A DNA stretch of 64,000 bases from Echria macrotheca (Eukaryota > Ascomycota > Sordariomycetes > Sordariales > Schizotheciaceae). This document shows, one piece after another, positions 45,336-58,200 of the stretch; within the stretch, counting starts at the first letter, position 1; each line of letters opens with the position of its first letter. A model generated the notes under the pieces. The model was not told where the DNA came from, made no database searches, and saw nothing but the letters and a program-made list of their open reading frames with translations. A program made the translations under genes and the position numbers. The DNA is taken from contig MU839832.1 of the NCBI GenBank assembly GCA_030411725.1, positions 744,001 to 808,000 of the forward strand, read 5' to 3'.

Positions 45336-46184
45336 GCATGTTGTGTACCTATGTACACATCGCAAAGGAACTCCTAATCCCGGATCACGAACACGAGAAT
45401 GTGTGTCTGGTGGGTGGACAGATGGGGCAGATGGGACAGATGGGACGGACGGATAGCTAGAAGACGGGCCTTTTTTTTTCTGAGGAGGCAAGGCGAGAAA
45501 AGAAAGTGGTTAGCTGGTAAAGCGGTGTTACCATTCCCCTCCATCTCCATCTAATAACTGGCTGATGAACGGACGGGCTGACTGAACGAATGGATGACTG
45601 AACCAGGGCTGGCTACCTACCGACCTTCTGGGCGGAAAGAGAGAGAAAAGTTGTCGAGTCTCACCATTGCTCCCGTGAAGCAGCTTCCCCGTTGGGCGAC
45701 GTACATACTCGTGGCGACAGCTATCCGCTTGCCGGCAGGGTAGGTTGACGAAAGCATGCGCTCTGTGTGTGGCATCCCGTCTCCCAGAGACAAGGAACTT
45801 GCCGCCCGCCCGCCCGCACTACGGGACTGGGATGGATGGATGGTGGAGGGGAAGAAAAGAGAGGACCACGCGTTCGCCCCACGGAAAGGAAGGTAGCCGG
45901 TTTTTGGTTTCCATTCAGTGAAGCTATTCCGAAACAACAAACGTGGGAAAGAATGAGGGGTATTTTTGGGGAGAGGGGAGACGGGAGAGGGGAGGGCGGT
46001 TGCGGGAGAGGAGAGTGGCACGTGGTGTGGGAGGAGCACAGGACACCTTCTCAGGAAATTCTATCCCCTGGAACACAAGCACAGAGAGAGAGAGACGAAA
46101 AATAGGTCACGTTTCATCCCCGCACTTCTGAGCGACGACGCATCGTACTCTTCTTCCTTTCCCCTTCCCTTTTTCTCGTGAGTC

Positions 46185-46197
46185 GTGACATTGTCAC
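46185..46197. repeat. Inverted repeat GTGACA-T-TGTCAC
   Basis: Perfect 6-bp arms around one base, containing two TGACA half-sites facing each other, similar in kind to the 34300 element. Confidence 0.7.
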
Positions 46198-48595
46198 CGA
46201 TGGATTTGATGTGGGGGGACAGACGGGAAGAGGGGAGGGGGGGGTGACAAGTGACAGACCGACAGGGGTACACCATTTCATTCGCGACAATTCCTGGAAC
46301 GGGAAAGGGAACGGTTCAGGCCGAGGTTTTGGTTGGTTCGCGCCGCCAAGGCCTTTGTACCGAGCATGCAATCTGGAAATGTGGGTCTGGCCGCCGTGCC
46401 GGCCCCCGGGCCCCGGGGAGGGAAGGAAGCAAAAAAGACTGGAGACAGGGATCACTTGCGATAACTACCAACCAACCCGTCCGACCGTCCACTCGGGATT
46501 TGTTGTCTGAACTCTTTTTTTTTTCGGAGCCATGTCCTTTGTTCGTTGTTGGTTTAGTCCATTGCGTTCCCGAGATCCCCGAGGAGACCGCGAACAAGAT
46601 GTGACCCAGACAGACAACCAGAATATTCGTTTCACTCTGTTTCTGATATAGGTCTACCCTTCAAGTTGCGTGGTACCTTATAGAATATACCACAAGCGTT
46701 TATGCGCGCGCGACCCGACACGACGACGCAACACCTAACGAATCCAGCCATCATATCCGACGACCGTCGGGCGGGAACGTCGCACAACGAAACAAATCCA
46801 TCATGTCTTCGTCAATCTCGTGTCAATCTCGTGGAGTTGCCGGTGGATCACCACGGCACACACGTGTCAGATGTCAAAAAAAATTGTCAAATCTCGGCAT
46901 TGCACATTCTAGAAGGGCGCGCCGACGAGACGAGATCCACTGATGAGAGAGAGATCCCCCTTCCAGAACCGGCTCATTGGAAACACAACAGGGCACATCC
47001 ATTGGCCATTTTTTAGTGAGAGAGAGAGGTTTGCACATTTTTGACACTGTTTTGTGACAGAATGAGAGATCTACACGACAGGCTTTCTCGGTGAATCCCC
47101 GACAAACTCGCCAATCTGAGTACCCCTGACCATCACAAGATCAAAGATCAAGATCAGAACCAACCCCCGATGAGACAACCGCCTTGTCAAAAGAAAAAAA
47201 GAATGGATTGAGTGGAGAACGAAACATGTGTACACAGTAAATGGGGAATTTTGCATCCCATCCCATCCCGCCAGTGACCCCCTTTTCTTCGATGAGCGCC
47301 CCAACCTCGGTTTTTATGTATTTCACCATCGCAACAACAACAACTTTAGACCTATCTTCTCTCGTCCAGCAGCAGATGCAACGTCGAGATGAACTACCCT
47401 GCTCACTCTTCCATTCACTGTCTCCGTCTAGGGTAATAATACAAAATAAACCAGATGCCATGCTCATCGCACAAAAAAAAAAGGGGGGGGGGGCGGGTGT
47501 CTTATCCGCAACCGCAACCGCGGAGGCACGCCCGCCGCACGCCGACAACATCTGTCTCTCTGTATCTGTCTGTATTTGGCCGCCGCCAACGAACGAAACA
47601 AGAAGGAACATTACACACACATAACAAAAAAGGGCTGACATCCCGACCTCCCGGTTTGGCAGGCTGCCCGCCATCGTATTGCGTCCATTCAGATCTCGGT
47701 ATATCATCACACAGGTTCGCCGTCCCCCCGCCCCACCGCGGGGACCTACATACAACGAACTTTGACAGTGTGATGATGGGTAACCGGGTTGACTTCGGTG
47801 AGCTGCTGCTGGTAGCACGTGTAGCGTAGCGTGTGGTGTCATGACGGCGGGAATGAGAAGAGTGAAAAGGGTGAGTATATTGCCCTTTAGAACTAATGCT
47901 GTGCGAGGTGGAACATGTGGTTGAAGATGGAATAATTTCCTGACCGCTAGATACCTAGGTAAGATAGAGACGGTATGTTGTGACACAGGACAGGACAGCC
48001 GGTTACGCACGCACACTGGACTGGACTGGCTGGCTCTCTAAAAGCGGTATACATTCGTGACTCCCCCTAACTAACCCGTATATCCTCCGTCCAGATGCCG
48101 CTGTCAAAGGGGAGGGGGGCAGCAGTTACGACACCGAGCAGCGGTACTCTCTCTGTTGTTCAACCAGCAGATGAGATGACAGTTGATGTGCATGCATGCA
48201 TGTTATTCTGCTTAGTAGGTAGGTAGGTAAGGTAGGATGTAAGTCAAGGAGAAATGCTGGAGTAAGCAAAAAAAAACTGCCAAGGTACCTACCTACCTAG
48301 ATAATATCTGCAGAGGTGGTACCTTACTCCGGCGGCAGAGGTCAGGAAAATAAAAACACGAGGGCGGAGGGAGCCGAGCCGGAGTGGCAGCCCGGGAGGG
48401 GGTCGCGCGTCATGGTCGCCGATAAAGGGGAAGGGCGCGGCAGCGGCGGCGGCTTACTCTACTGTGTAAACAAAAAAAACCCGGATTCGACGTCGTCTGG
48501 ATACTACCTCCCTACGGTTTGGCGACAAGAAGGAAGGAGACCGTAGCCGATGTGTGAACAGAAGCCGGCATGGGCGCTGACACGCATTACCGAAT

Positions 48596-48610
48596 CCCCC
48601 CCCCCCCCCC
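48596..48610. repeat. C15 homopolymer
   Basis: Fifteen C. A C13 run lies at 53427-53439 and an A10-G11 run at 47471-47491. Confidence 0.85.
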
Positions 48611-49562
48611 TTTACCTTACAACGGCCTTGCATACTACTTCTAGGTAAGAGCGAATACCAAAACCGCAGGGCGGCTGTGTTTGTGCATGTACGGAGTATG
48701 TATGTGGCATCCAACGGCCGAATAACCGTTGAAGGGCAAGCAAGCAGGCCTCTCGCGATGATACCGTAACCTCCAAAACATAAGCGATGTGCATTTTAGA
48801 CGCCCAAACAACAACAACACATGTCAACACTTTGTCGAATGCAACCCGAGAGCTTCGGGCTGGCACGCTGCGCGGCGATCATTCAACACACCGGACCGGG
48901 CAGGGGATCCATCCGTACCTACCTACCTACCTTTCGTTCTCTGACATCAATGTGTTTATTGAAAGCAGCAGCAGCGGAGCCGAGCCGGAACGAGGGAAGC
49001 ATGGTTTGTCTTGATGGCCGGCCGGCGACCATGTTTGACGAAATGCTCACCTGTTGCGGCTGTTGTTTGCCGCGGTCTGGCCGACATGGACCCGAATTTA
49101 CCATGTCCCAAGAAAACTGACTCGGTGTGCCTCGGTGGTTTTTTGTTTTCTCCTTCCTCGAGGCCGACCGGAGCTTCCGCCGAAGCCAGGTCCTTGTGTT
49201 TTTTTTCCTTTTCCACCCTAATCCTCAACTGGGGACGAGAAGCTGCCGAGGAGCCGAGATTTTGGGCATCTCATCTCCACAAGAGATACCCGGCGGCGGT
49301 TCGGCCCTGGAATCGAAGGCCGAACTTGTTGACAAGTGGTCGGGTCTTGAGAAGGTGTTCCTTGTTCGACCTGCCAGAAACGGGGGGGCTCGAGGTTCCA
49401 AGCGAGACACAACAACTGTCAACACATCGGCCGGGCTTGCCTTGCCAGGGCCGTTACGGCGGCGCGGCAGCGGCAGCCAGCCCTGAAGAAGCTAGTAAGT
49501 TAGACTTCTGGCCCTGTTGTCGTTAGGGCTTCGTCGGGGGGTGGGAGTCGAAGTGGGAAAGT

Positions 49563-49589
49563 GGGATGGATGGATGGATGGATGGATGG
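49563..49589. repeat. (GGAT)n microsatellite
   Basis: Six GGAT units. A shorter GGAT run lies near 45834-45846. Confidence 0.9.
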
Positions 49590-50603
49590 TGACGGCGGAC
49601 ACCAGCGGATCGATCCCCCCCCCTCCCCTTCCTCCCTCCCTTGCCTCTTCTCCACGCCCCCCGCCTGTCAAAGAAGCAGAAGAAGAAAAAGACGCGCATT
49701 GAACATGCCACAGAAGACCGAGATCCGCTAGACTATCTAGAACCTAGCGGGGTTCTGCTGCTCGGACGTCTGTGTTCTTGTCAGCGGTCAGTGGAGGCGG
49801 TGCGGAGCGCGTCTCTCTCTCTGAAGAGAAAGAGACCAGACCAGGGGGGGAGGGGGGTGTGGGAGCTGTCAGATTTTTTTCCCTTCTTCCCAACCCAGCA
49901 ACGCACACAACCACGCCCACCCAGGGTCGACCCCTGGAACCGGCACGGTAGTCTTCCATGGGATTTGATGGTGTGGGAAGATGAAAAATTGTGACGCGTC
50001 AAGGAACAAACAGGCTAACGTGTTGGTGAGAAGAGAGCAGAGCAGAGCAGAGAGACTCATCAAAAGGTTGGGTTGCGCGCCCAGATCGCACTGTCCCGGT
50101 GCTTGTCATCTCGATCGGAGCCGCACCATTCGGGTGTTTTCTGGGCCCCCCTGTCAACTCTGCCTGCAACCCACCTTTCCTGCCAAGCCGGGGCGTGTCA
50201 ATCCAGCCAACCAACCACTGACAAAAACACCCACCCCTCCCCTCCCTCCCTCCTCCTCGACCCTAACAGCCCTGTCTGTCGTCGTTGGACATGCACGCAA
50301 CACGCCTCTTTTTGCTGGGGGGGACACAGTTGACCGAATGAGCTGTCATTTTTTGTTTTCTTTTTGCTGTCGATGCACGCGGTTGACAAGCCGATTGCCT
50401 GCGGGCTGCAGTACCGGTCGGAATCGAGAGAACTTCGAGAAAAGGTTTCCCGGGGAGGTTGTTGTTCCAACTCAGCCGACTGCATAATTTTTTGGGTGTG
50501 GATTCAAATGTGTGTTAGTGACAGCCCCGACAGTCCCGGCAGATATAACATTGACAGGCTAGCCTTGTGGACCACACTTGCATGGGTCCATGATGTGTAT
50601 AAG

Positions 50604-50625
50604 GTATAATCCTCTTGGATTATAC
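50604..50625. repeat. Perfect hairpin GTATAATCC-TCTT-GGATTATAC
   Basis: Nine-bp perfect stem with a 4-base loop, AT-rich in a GC-richer setting, directly followed by TGACAG at 50628. Confidence 0.85.
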
Positions 50626-51730
50626 ATGTGACAGCGCGGCATGATGGACAGGCTCAACTGGGTGGTGGACTACCTAACCCAACTAACTGCTTTTCCGTAG
50701 CTATATCTCTCGCCGGCTTGTTTCAGCCAGACGCCGATAAAACCAGGTTCGGGCTCCTTGGTTTTGTTGGCGTCTTTGCCGGTTCCGGACAAAAAAGGGG
50801 CGTGTTTTCGGGGACGAGGTTCCATGGTTTTGTTTTATGCTGCCATTTTAATCTATTGCACTCATCTGCAACCTTGTAAATTGTCCTTGGACCGGACCAG
50901 TCTTCCTGGTTCGTGTTGGCGTCTACCGGTATATAAACCGTATCTTCGCCGTGATGCGCGCTTGGAAGAGCCAAGGCCTCGCATCTGTGTGTCTCGCGGT
51001 CGAGCTACCTCGATAGGGTAGGTTCTTTTTGTCCTGCTGTCGGGCGATCTGAGCTTTTGGGGTGGGGGGTTTCGCGATGCAGCAAATCCTTGGCTATAAA
51101 TGCAGCTTCTATCGCAGAATGTCTGTGCAGAAACGACAGAGACAGGGTTTGATGACCTTCCAGAATGCAGTTCCTGAAGAGAGAAAAAAAGCCGAACCCC
51201 TGGATTTTTTTGGTCTGAGAGAGAGAGACGGGAAGAGGGGAGCGACGGGATTGCGTAGACACAAAACAGCTAAAAGGCGGGTCGTTGCGGGATGTGCGGA
51301 CGGGAATTGGGACCCGACTGAACGACTCCAAACACTTAACCTTAACTCGCGCGGCTAACTCGACACAAAACCAGGACTGATGAGAGCAAACTCGACTGGG
51401 TTCCCTTCTCCAAACATTCCGGCTGGGGTCGTCGGCGGGAAAAAGCTCAAACATGAAGCAGCGAATTGTTAGCATCGACAAAAAAGCTCAGCCACACCGC
51501 ACGTACCCAGCACTTGCTTCATCTTTTCGTCTTTCTAACCTTGATCTCTTGTGAGAGAGAGTGAGAGAGAAAGAGTTATCGTCCGGAAACAAGCCTGATG
51601 ACGAGGCTTGTCTATGCACACTCATCGACATTTTTTTGGAATTAATCCCAACACCACACGCACACACAGTCCATCATGGGCCGAGCGCCTGTCTGTTGTC
51701 CACTGCTGCATCACCACCACCCCCCCAGCT

Positions 51731-51766
51731 CCCCGTCCCCCCGTCCCCCGTCCGCCCCCCCGTCCC
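51731..51766. repeat. C(4-7)GT tandem run
   Basis: Five to six units of four to seven C followed by GT. The complementary strand has regularly spaced G runs that could form a G-quadruplex. Confidence 0.7.
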
Positions 51767-54700
51767 GTTCGCACATCCCGCTGTCAGGAAATGTCTGGCA
51801 TGTATTTGCTTCACATCATCAGCCGCGCCCGCAGCAGCGCTTCATATCGGGCCAGATGGCGGGTATGGTCTGTTCGGGCATGTCGTAGATTGTTGGACAC
51901 CAGACCTCTTGTCAGAAAGAGGAAGGTTGCACGAGATTCTGCTTGTTCCCGGAAGTGTGGTGGTGGTTGCCTTGTATGCACAGTTAATACCTGGCCGGTA
52001 TAACATATGCGCTTGTTGTTTTTAGCCGGGAATTCATCTTTCTGGGTATCGTTCGTCTCTGTTTTGTTCACTCCCCCTTTTTTTTTCATCTCAGATGCTC
52101 AGATGAACAGAGACAGAAAAAAAATGATCCTTGCTCTCGCAAACTCTCTGACCACGTTTTCTCTTTCCGATCCGCTCAGACCCTGCATTCCTTGCAACAG
52201 AATGAACGGTACATGTCCGAGAAGGCGGGGGACGGGTTTCTTCTGGCCTCAAAGGATGATCTTCGGATCTTCGTGTTGCTTGGATGCTCCTCCACACAAG
52301 ATGATGTACGCTAGGGGATCAGAAAAACGTCAGTGGGTTTAAAAGAGACAAGAGACAAGAGACAGAGGCAGTCAAGGAAAAGGGGGGGCGTGTGTCTGTG
52401 TGTGCACGGTTGGTTTGTGGGGGACGAATCCCCGAATGGAAAGAGGAACGAATAAAAGGAAGGAAAACAAGGTGATCTGATCGCCGCCCCCTGCTGACGT
52501 GGACGGGCGGCATGCCGGATGAGCAGCAGCAGTAGCAACGAGGCTAGCATGCGGAAGACGGGCCAAGACCCGGCCGGGACTCTTTGTCTCTTGTCTGGTC
52601 AGCCACGTTGGTAGGGCCGGGAACATCGGCCAGACCAGGGCATGAGGTCGGAGGGCTCTCGAGCCGGACGATAGACTGACTGAAAGATGGGATGAAGGAC
52701 GAGAAAGAAGCTAGGAGGAGAGAGGAAGGAGCGGACCAAGACTGGACGGATGGACCGTGGGCGTATCATACAGCTTCTAGATTGCCGCCGCGCGCGGGAC
52801 GAAGGGTACCATCCGTCGCCGCCCTGTTGGGGTAGACACCACGCTAGGTGCTGTATTCCAGTCTGGGTATCGGCGCCGGCCTACAGCCGATGACTACAGG
52901 CCTGTAGATAGAGCTGGTGGCTACAGGCCTGCAGACACATGCTCGTGGGCACGTGTAAATGGACCTCCTTTTTTTCTTCCTGTGACTGCTGCCATGCAAA
53001 ACAATCCCCTATTCCTTCTGGATGCCCTTCTGGACGCTTGGCTTTCGCGGCTTGGCCTCCGGGGAAGGGTGACGTGGACGTGGACGGGGCTCGCAACTAG
53101 AAACAACTGGAACGCCGGGTGAGATCAACACGACTTGGTCTTGGTTGGAACATGGAACCCCAAGCGTCGGGAGACCAGCGAGCAGACCGGGTCGGGCACA
53201 TGAGCAAGCCAACCTCCGGTATGGAGACACACGCATGTTTAGACTTTTTGTCTCCGCTCTTGTCCTCCCGTCTTGTCAAACGGGAGACGTGGAGGAGGCT
53301 TGGGGGAGCGGAGGAGGCGTGAAAGACGTGGAGACGTCGGGACGTGATCATATCACAGACACACGGGGCGGGAGAATAGCGTCCAGTACCTTAGCTTTGT
53401 CGTCATCAGAGATACCAGTCGAGGTACCCCCCCCCCCCCTTGCCTGTTGATCTGCCCCCCCTTTTCCCCCCGCGATAGCGTCAATCATCTATCTCTCTCC
53501 ATCATGGTCTCGCCGATATCAAGAAGCCATGGTGACACCTCAACCTCCGACTCGGACGTTGTGTGTCAAGCATGGGAAAGGTAACCACCAAACCCTACAG
53601 GCCCAGAGAGGCCCAGGGCGGTTAGGAAGGTAACGTAGCGAAAACCCGTGTGTGTCCAGTGTCCAGTGACCGGTGTGTGTGTGTGTGTATCCGGTGTCTG
53701 GTGTCTTCACCCGACATGACAGCAAGACAAGACACCAATCTGGCAAGATCTCGTTGCCATCCCGCCGCCATCAGGGTCTTCCCTGTCTGGCGTTTATTAA
53801 ACCCGCCCTCCCTTATTGCTTGTCTCTCTCTCGTGCCTGCCTATCCCCCGTGTGTGCGTCTGTGTCTCGCCCATCATCTCGCCCATCATGGCTGGCTGGG
53901 ACACGGGGACACAGACAGGAAAGAGAAACAGGGACTGGCTGGATCCGCTGTCCGTCCCGGGTCTAGGTTCGGGTCGGTGGGTATGGTCTCGAGTCTCAGA
54001 TTGATCTGGGCGCGGTCGGGCGAGCGGTCAAGGTTGTTGTGGTTGGGCGTGGTTTGGAGGGCTGGTGTCTGTCTATCCGGTGTCTCTGTCTGTCAGGTCT
54101 CGCTCCGGTGAGTCAGTGGGCTGGGGGAGTGGTCTCGGTCGAGGCACGAGGATGCTTTGGGGGTTGGAGACCTGGTTCTGCAGTGGACGCGTAGGCTCAG
54201 CGCTAACGGCAGCGGAAAGGGTGGCGAAACAGCGGTGGGTAGGTTGCTAGCGGCGTTGACAGCGGCATCGGGGTATTTACAGTGGGTACCCATAGGGAGG
54301 CGGCTCAGGGGTTCAGCACCAATAGAGAGTAAATGGGGAGACATCAAGGCTTAGATCGATAAACACCAGGAATAGATACACCAAGAAACACGAGAGAATG
54401 TTTAGAACACTGGATTATGATCTGTCTTGGTTTCAACTCGCTCATGGAAGCATGAATGCGCTGAAACATAGCAGTCGAACGTGCGGCATCGCCTTTGGAG
54501 ACCGACTAGTCGACTCTCCCGGAGGTGCTTTGAGGAATTCTACCGGAAAATGGGCAAATAAGACATGGAAAGGGACGCAGAGACATTGGTAGGGAAGTAC
54601 CACGATATAACAAGCAACGGCAACATAAGTTTAGAGAATTCGGAGACATCGAGGACGACGACGGATCATTGAATACGGCACTCGCATAGCCAAGAATCGT

Positions 54701-55226
54701 CAACAAACTTATCGCGTCCGAATGAGAAAGCCCTGGAGTACACCAGAGGCAATTTTCCCAATACGACCAACAAGACGAAGCACTCAACTGGAAAGGTTGC
54801 CCCTGGGACGAACAGAACCTGGGAGAAAGAGACACTACGCTGGGGTAACACCCCGACCACACCGGACATCAAGCAAACTAACATCAAGAGAAGATACCAA
54901 ACAAACAAGGAATGACCAAGCCTAAACTTTATCCAGCCGATACTGCAAGTGTAGATGTGAAAGCGAAACTGTTCATAACCAGAGAAGATTCGCAGACGGA
55001 CATGGCAGGATACAAGTCAGCAAAGGATACATACACTCTCATCACTCTCAGCAAGATACTCATCAACGACGTTAAATAGATCAAATGACTCCCCGTTTAT
55101 CCCAAGACTACACAGTGACACCCCATAGGAAGAGACATACACGTTTCATCCAACCAAACCCAAGAAAAACAACACCAGGCCAGACCAAACACCATGCAAT
55201 GCCATCGTAACATCTTATCCCAGAAA

Positions 55227-58200
55227 TCACTTCCCACTCCTCAACCTCCCCCACGGCTTCTTTAGATTCGCTATCCTCCCCTTCCTCCCCCCGTCATCCC
55301 CCGTCGCCGGACCGCCAACACCACCACTCACAGCCTGTCCCCTTCCGAACCCAGCCTGCTGAAAGACAGGGTCGTTCCGGAGCCCTTCACCCTTGGGGTC
55401 AATCTCGTCATAATCATCCAGCTTATCCCCGGCGTACCCATACCCGGCTTGCTCGCGAGCCATCTCCGGCTCTGCTCTCCCCGGTCCGCCCGCTGCACCC
55501 CGGATTTTCTCCAGTCCGCTAACCAACGGCTCCACAAAGGCGGCTTTGCGATCGAACGGGTCCCCCGCATCATCCTCGGGCCAGTTATCACCGGCATCCT
55601 CGACATATGCCCTGCCGGCGCTCGCCTCCCCAAACGGCGGCGGCGGCGACTCTTCCCTCTGGGGCGAGTCGGGTTGCTTGCCCATGGCCATGGCTTTCCT
55701 GTAGAGGGCTGGGAAGCGCGCCTCAAACTCAGTCTCGAGATCCCTCTGATTCAGTTCGACGGCCTGTTGACGCTCGAGCTTCCGCGCCGGTATGAGCTCG
55801 ACGCCCTGCGGAACCCGATCCTCCGTCATGACGGTGCGGAGCCAGGCGTCATACCGGCGGTGGCGGTTATTGGCCTCCTCCTGTTCTTGTTAGCCTCATT
55901 CTCGCAGTTACGTAGAGACAAAAACTAACCTCGGTCAGGCTGCTCCCAGCCCGTAGTCCGTCCAGGTACTCCTTAGCCTCCTGCGTCATCTTCGCGCCGC
56001 TGATGTAGCGGTCAAAGCTGGATGAGAACTCCTTGTAGTGCCCCTTGAGCACGAACCCTTGGCCCCTCCAGCCTTTCCTCTTGAATTTGTCGTACAGCGC
56101 CCCAGCAGCCGGGCACTCCCACTCGTACTCGACGGCGCGATCGTAAAAGACAACGCAGCGACACTGCGCCCATTTGCTGAAGCTGCGTCGGCTCTGGTCG
56201 TCCATGAACGTGTCTTCTATCATCTCGAGCGACGTATTCTCGACAAAATTGCGTGGCGCCCGCAGGTTGACGGCGTCGTGGATGTGTGACTTCTCGAAAT
56301 CTGTGGCAGATCGCAGGTCGACAATCAGCACGCTCTTGGATGGGTAGATCTCCAGTAAAGTGTTGAGATGCCCGGGCAGGATCATCTGGACGCCATCCGG
56401 GTGAGGCTCGGGCGGCCGGTTGGTATTGTTGCTACGGAGGCTCTGCAGGTTGTGCGTCATGCGTTCTTGTTCGCGTCGGTGATGGAACCATAGCTACAAC
56501 TGGTCAGCTACATGAGAAGATGGTCCTCGATAACACTCACATGAATATCTGATGTCTCCACGCCTAGGTTGGAGGCCATGACTTCGATCCAGGCCACGCT
56601 CGGCTCGGGATCCCGCTGAAAGTAAACCTCAAGCCGCTTGATTACGTGCGGAGACAGCGGCAACCCCTCGGGAACGTTTTCGTCCCTGGCAAAGGTGCTC
56701 CTCACCGAACTCTTGGACTGGTTTAGAACCGCGGTCCTAGCTATCCCTTCGACAAGCGGCGTAATACTTTCACCGCCGCCCCCAGGAGCTGGCCGTTGTG
56801 TCCCCGGACGATGGGTCGAGGCAAGGCTAGTCATGGATCGCTGGGGGGGCAGGCCAAACGAATTCGTCCGAGGGTTATCCACCCGTAGGGCCGGCGGCAG
56901 CTCCGTATGCGAACCCGTCCTCGAGTCCGCTTCACTTGCGGCCGACAGGTTCCGGGCTAGAACTGGCCTAACCGGGCCGACATATTGTCCCGCGATGGTG
57001 CTTGAATCATCAACCGGACTGTAGGTCGTGCTAGACAGCCAGGATTCGGTATCTGGTCGAGTAGCGTCTTGGGCCTCAACAGATGCCGCGACGGCGGTTG
57101 CGGATGGCGTGGCTCTCCGCGCCTCTTTGATGAGATTGTTGGACCGAATGAAGCCGATAAACGAGCAGGCTGGGTCGTCGGGCAGGAAATCCCAGACCAT
57201 GACGGGAAGTGAGAGGAGGAGTAGGGTCGAGTGGCTTTTGAAGACACCTTGAATCTTGACATACTTGGCGAGAGCTGGGAAGCTGCTCAGCCAGTGCTCC
57301 CAAGCGTTGATATCGAGCCTTTGGTCTTCCTCCAGAGCCAACGAGATCATGACGTGAGGCTGGTCCTCGTTTGGCTCGGCCGTGCTTGGAACCAAGGAGT
57401 CCTGAGAAGCGCCATGGTCACCGAATAGCGCCTGGGAAGACGTAGCGGCCCGTCGATATGATGCTGCCTCCTTGGGGGGAGAAGGAGGTAGCCGACTTTG
57501 CGGGACCAAGCGGCCAAGCTCGATACTGGGTGCTCGGTGATTCGACGTCATCATAAAGTGCACTGGTGTTGACCTAGCTTCGAACTGCTTGCCATTGATC
57601 AGGATCGGTCTGGGATGCTTTAGCCTCGCCAGCACCTCGGCGTGCAGCATGGCGGCAGAGAAGGTTCGCAGCCTCCACTCCAGCAGCACCTCGATCAGTG
57701 CGTTGGTGAAGGAATACCGGCCAGGGTCGGGGGCGATAGCATCCCAGCTCGACGCCGAGATGGTCTCGGTGATACTCTTGCCGGTGGGAAAGGTGGCGCT
57801 GGCCGCTCCGGCGCAGCAGTCGAGGAGGATGAGGACGTCCGAGACAGACCTCTCGAGCAGGGTTTGGATGGCGGACCACTGCAGCCAGGGCGAGCCGGGA
57901 TTTCGGGTGGCACACCAGGTGCTCTGGCGCGACTCGTCTATCCTAGCGTGGCCGCCATAGTAGACGACGAACAGCGTGTCCTCGCCCTCGTGCTTCTTGA
58001 CCATGTCGCCGAGCTTGAGCATCAGCTCGAGATGGGCATTCTCGGACGGGATGGCGAAGATCTCGGTCTCGAAGCAATAGTCCTCGCGCAGACACTTCTC
58101 CAAGTCCTCGAGCTCGGGCAGCACAAACAGGTCGTCGCATTTCCAGTGCAGCATGAGGGCCTGCACGCGCGAGTATCTCTGCGAGGAACGGCCGCGGTTT

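Larger units (their letters stand above)
40147..55226. other. 15-kb gene desert upstream of the homeobox gene
   Basis: I find no supportable protein gene in about 15 kb. Open frames up to 291 codons exist (for example 47141-48016, minus) but run through homopolymers and lack codon bias, domains and splice-consistent neighbours. Contents: many microsatellites and C, G, T or A runs; a TACCTAGGTA copy at 47952; CCTA/TAGG runs near 48215, 48285 and 48917; inverted repeats at 46185 and 50604; a degenerate tandem array at 44731-44870; and twenty TGACAG/CTGTCA hexamers, the nearest at 40456, about 310 bp before the homeobox ATG. The 54.3-55.2 kb part differs in composition (more A, few homopolymers). 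Possible roles: distal promoter, long 5' leader or noncoding RNA. Confidence 0.55.

Noticed and set aside
47141..48016. 291-codon minus-strand frame in the gene desert
   Set aside because: Runs through an A/G homopolymer, starts without context, has no domain or codon bias; likely chance in stop-poor GC-rich DNA.
49011..49526. 171-codon plus-strand frame
   Set aside because: No domain, no biased third position, Ala run from a GCGGC repeat; treated as chance.
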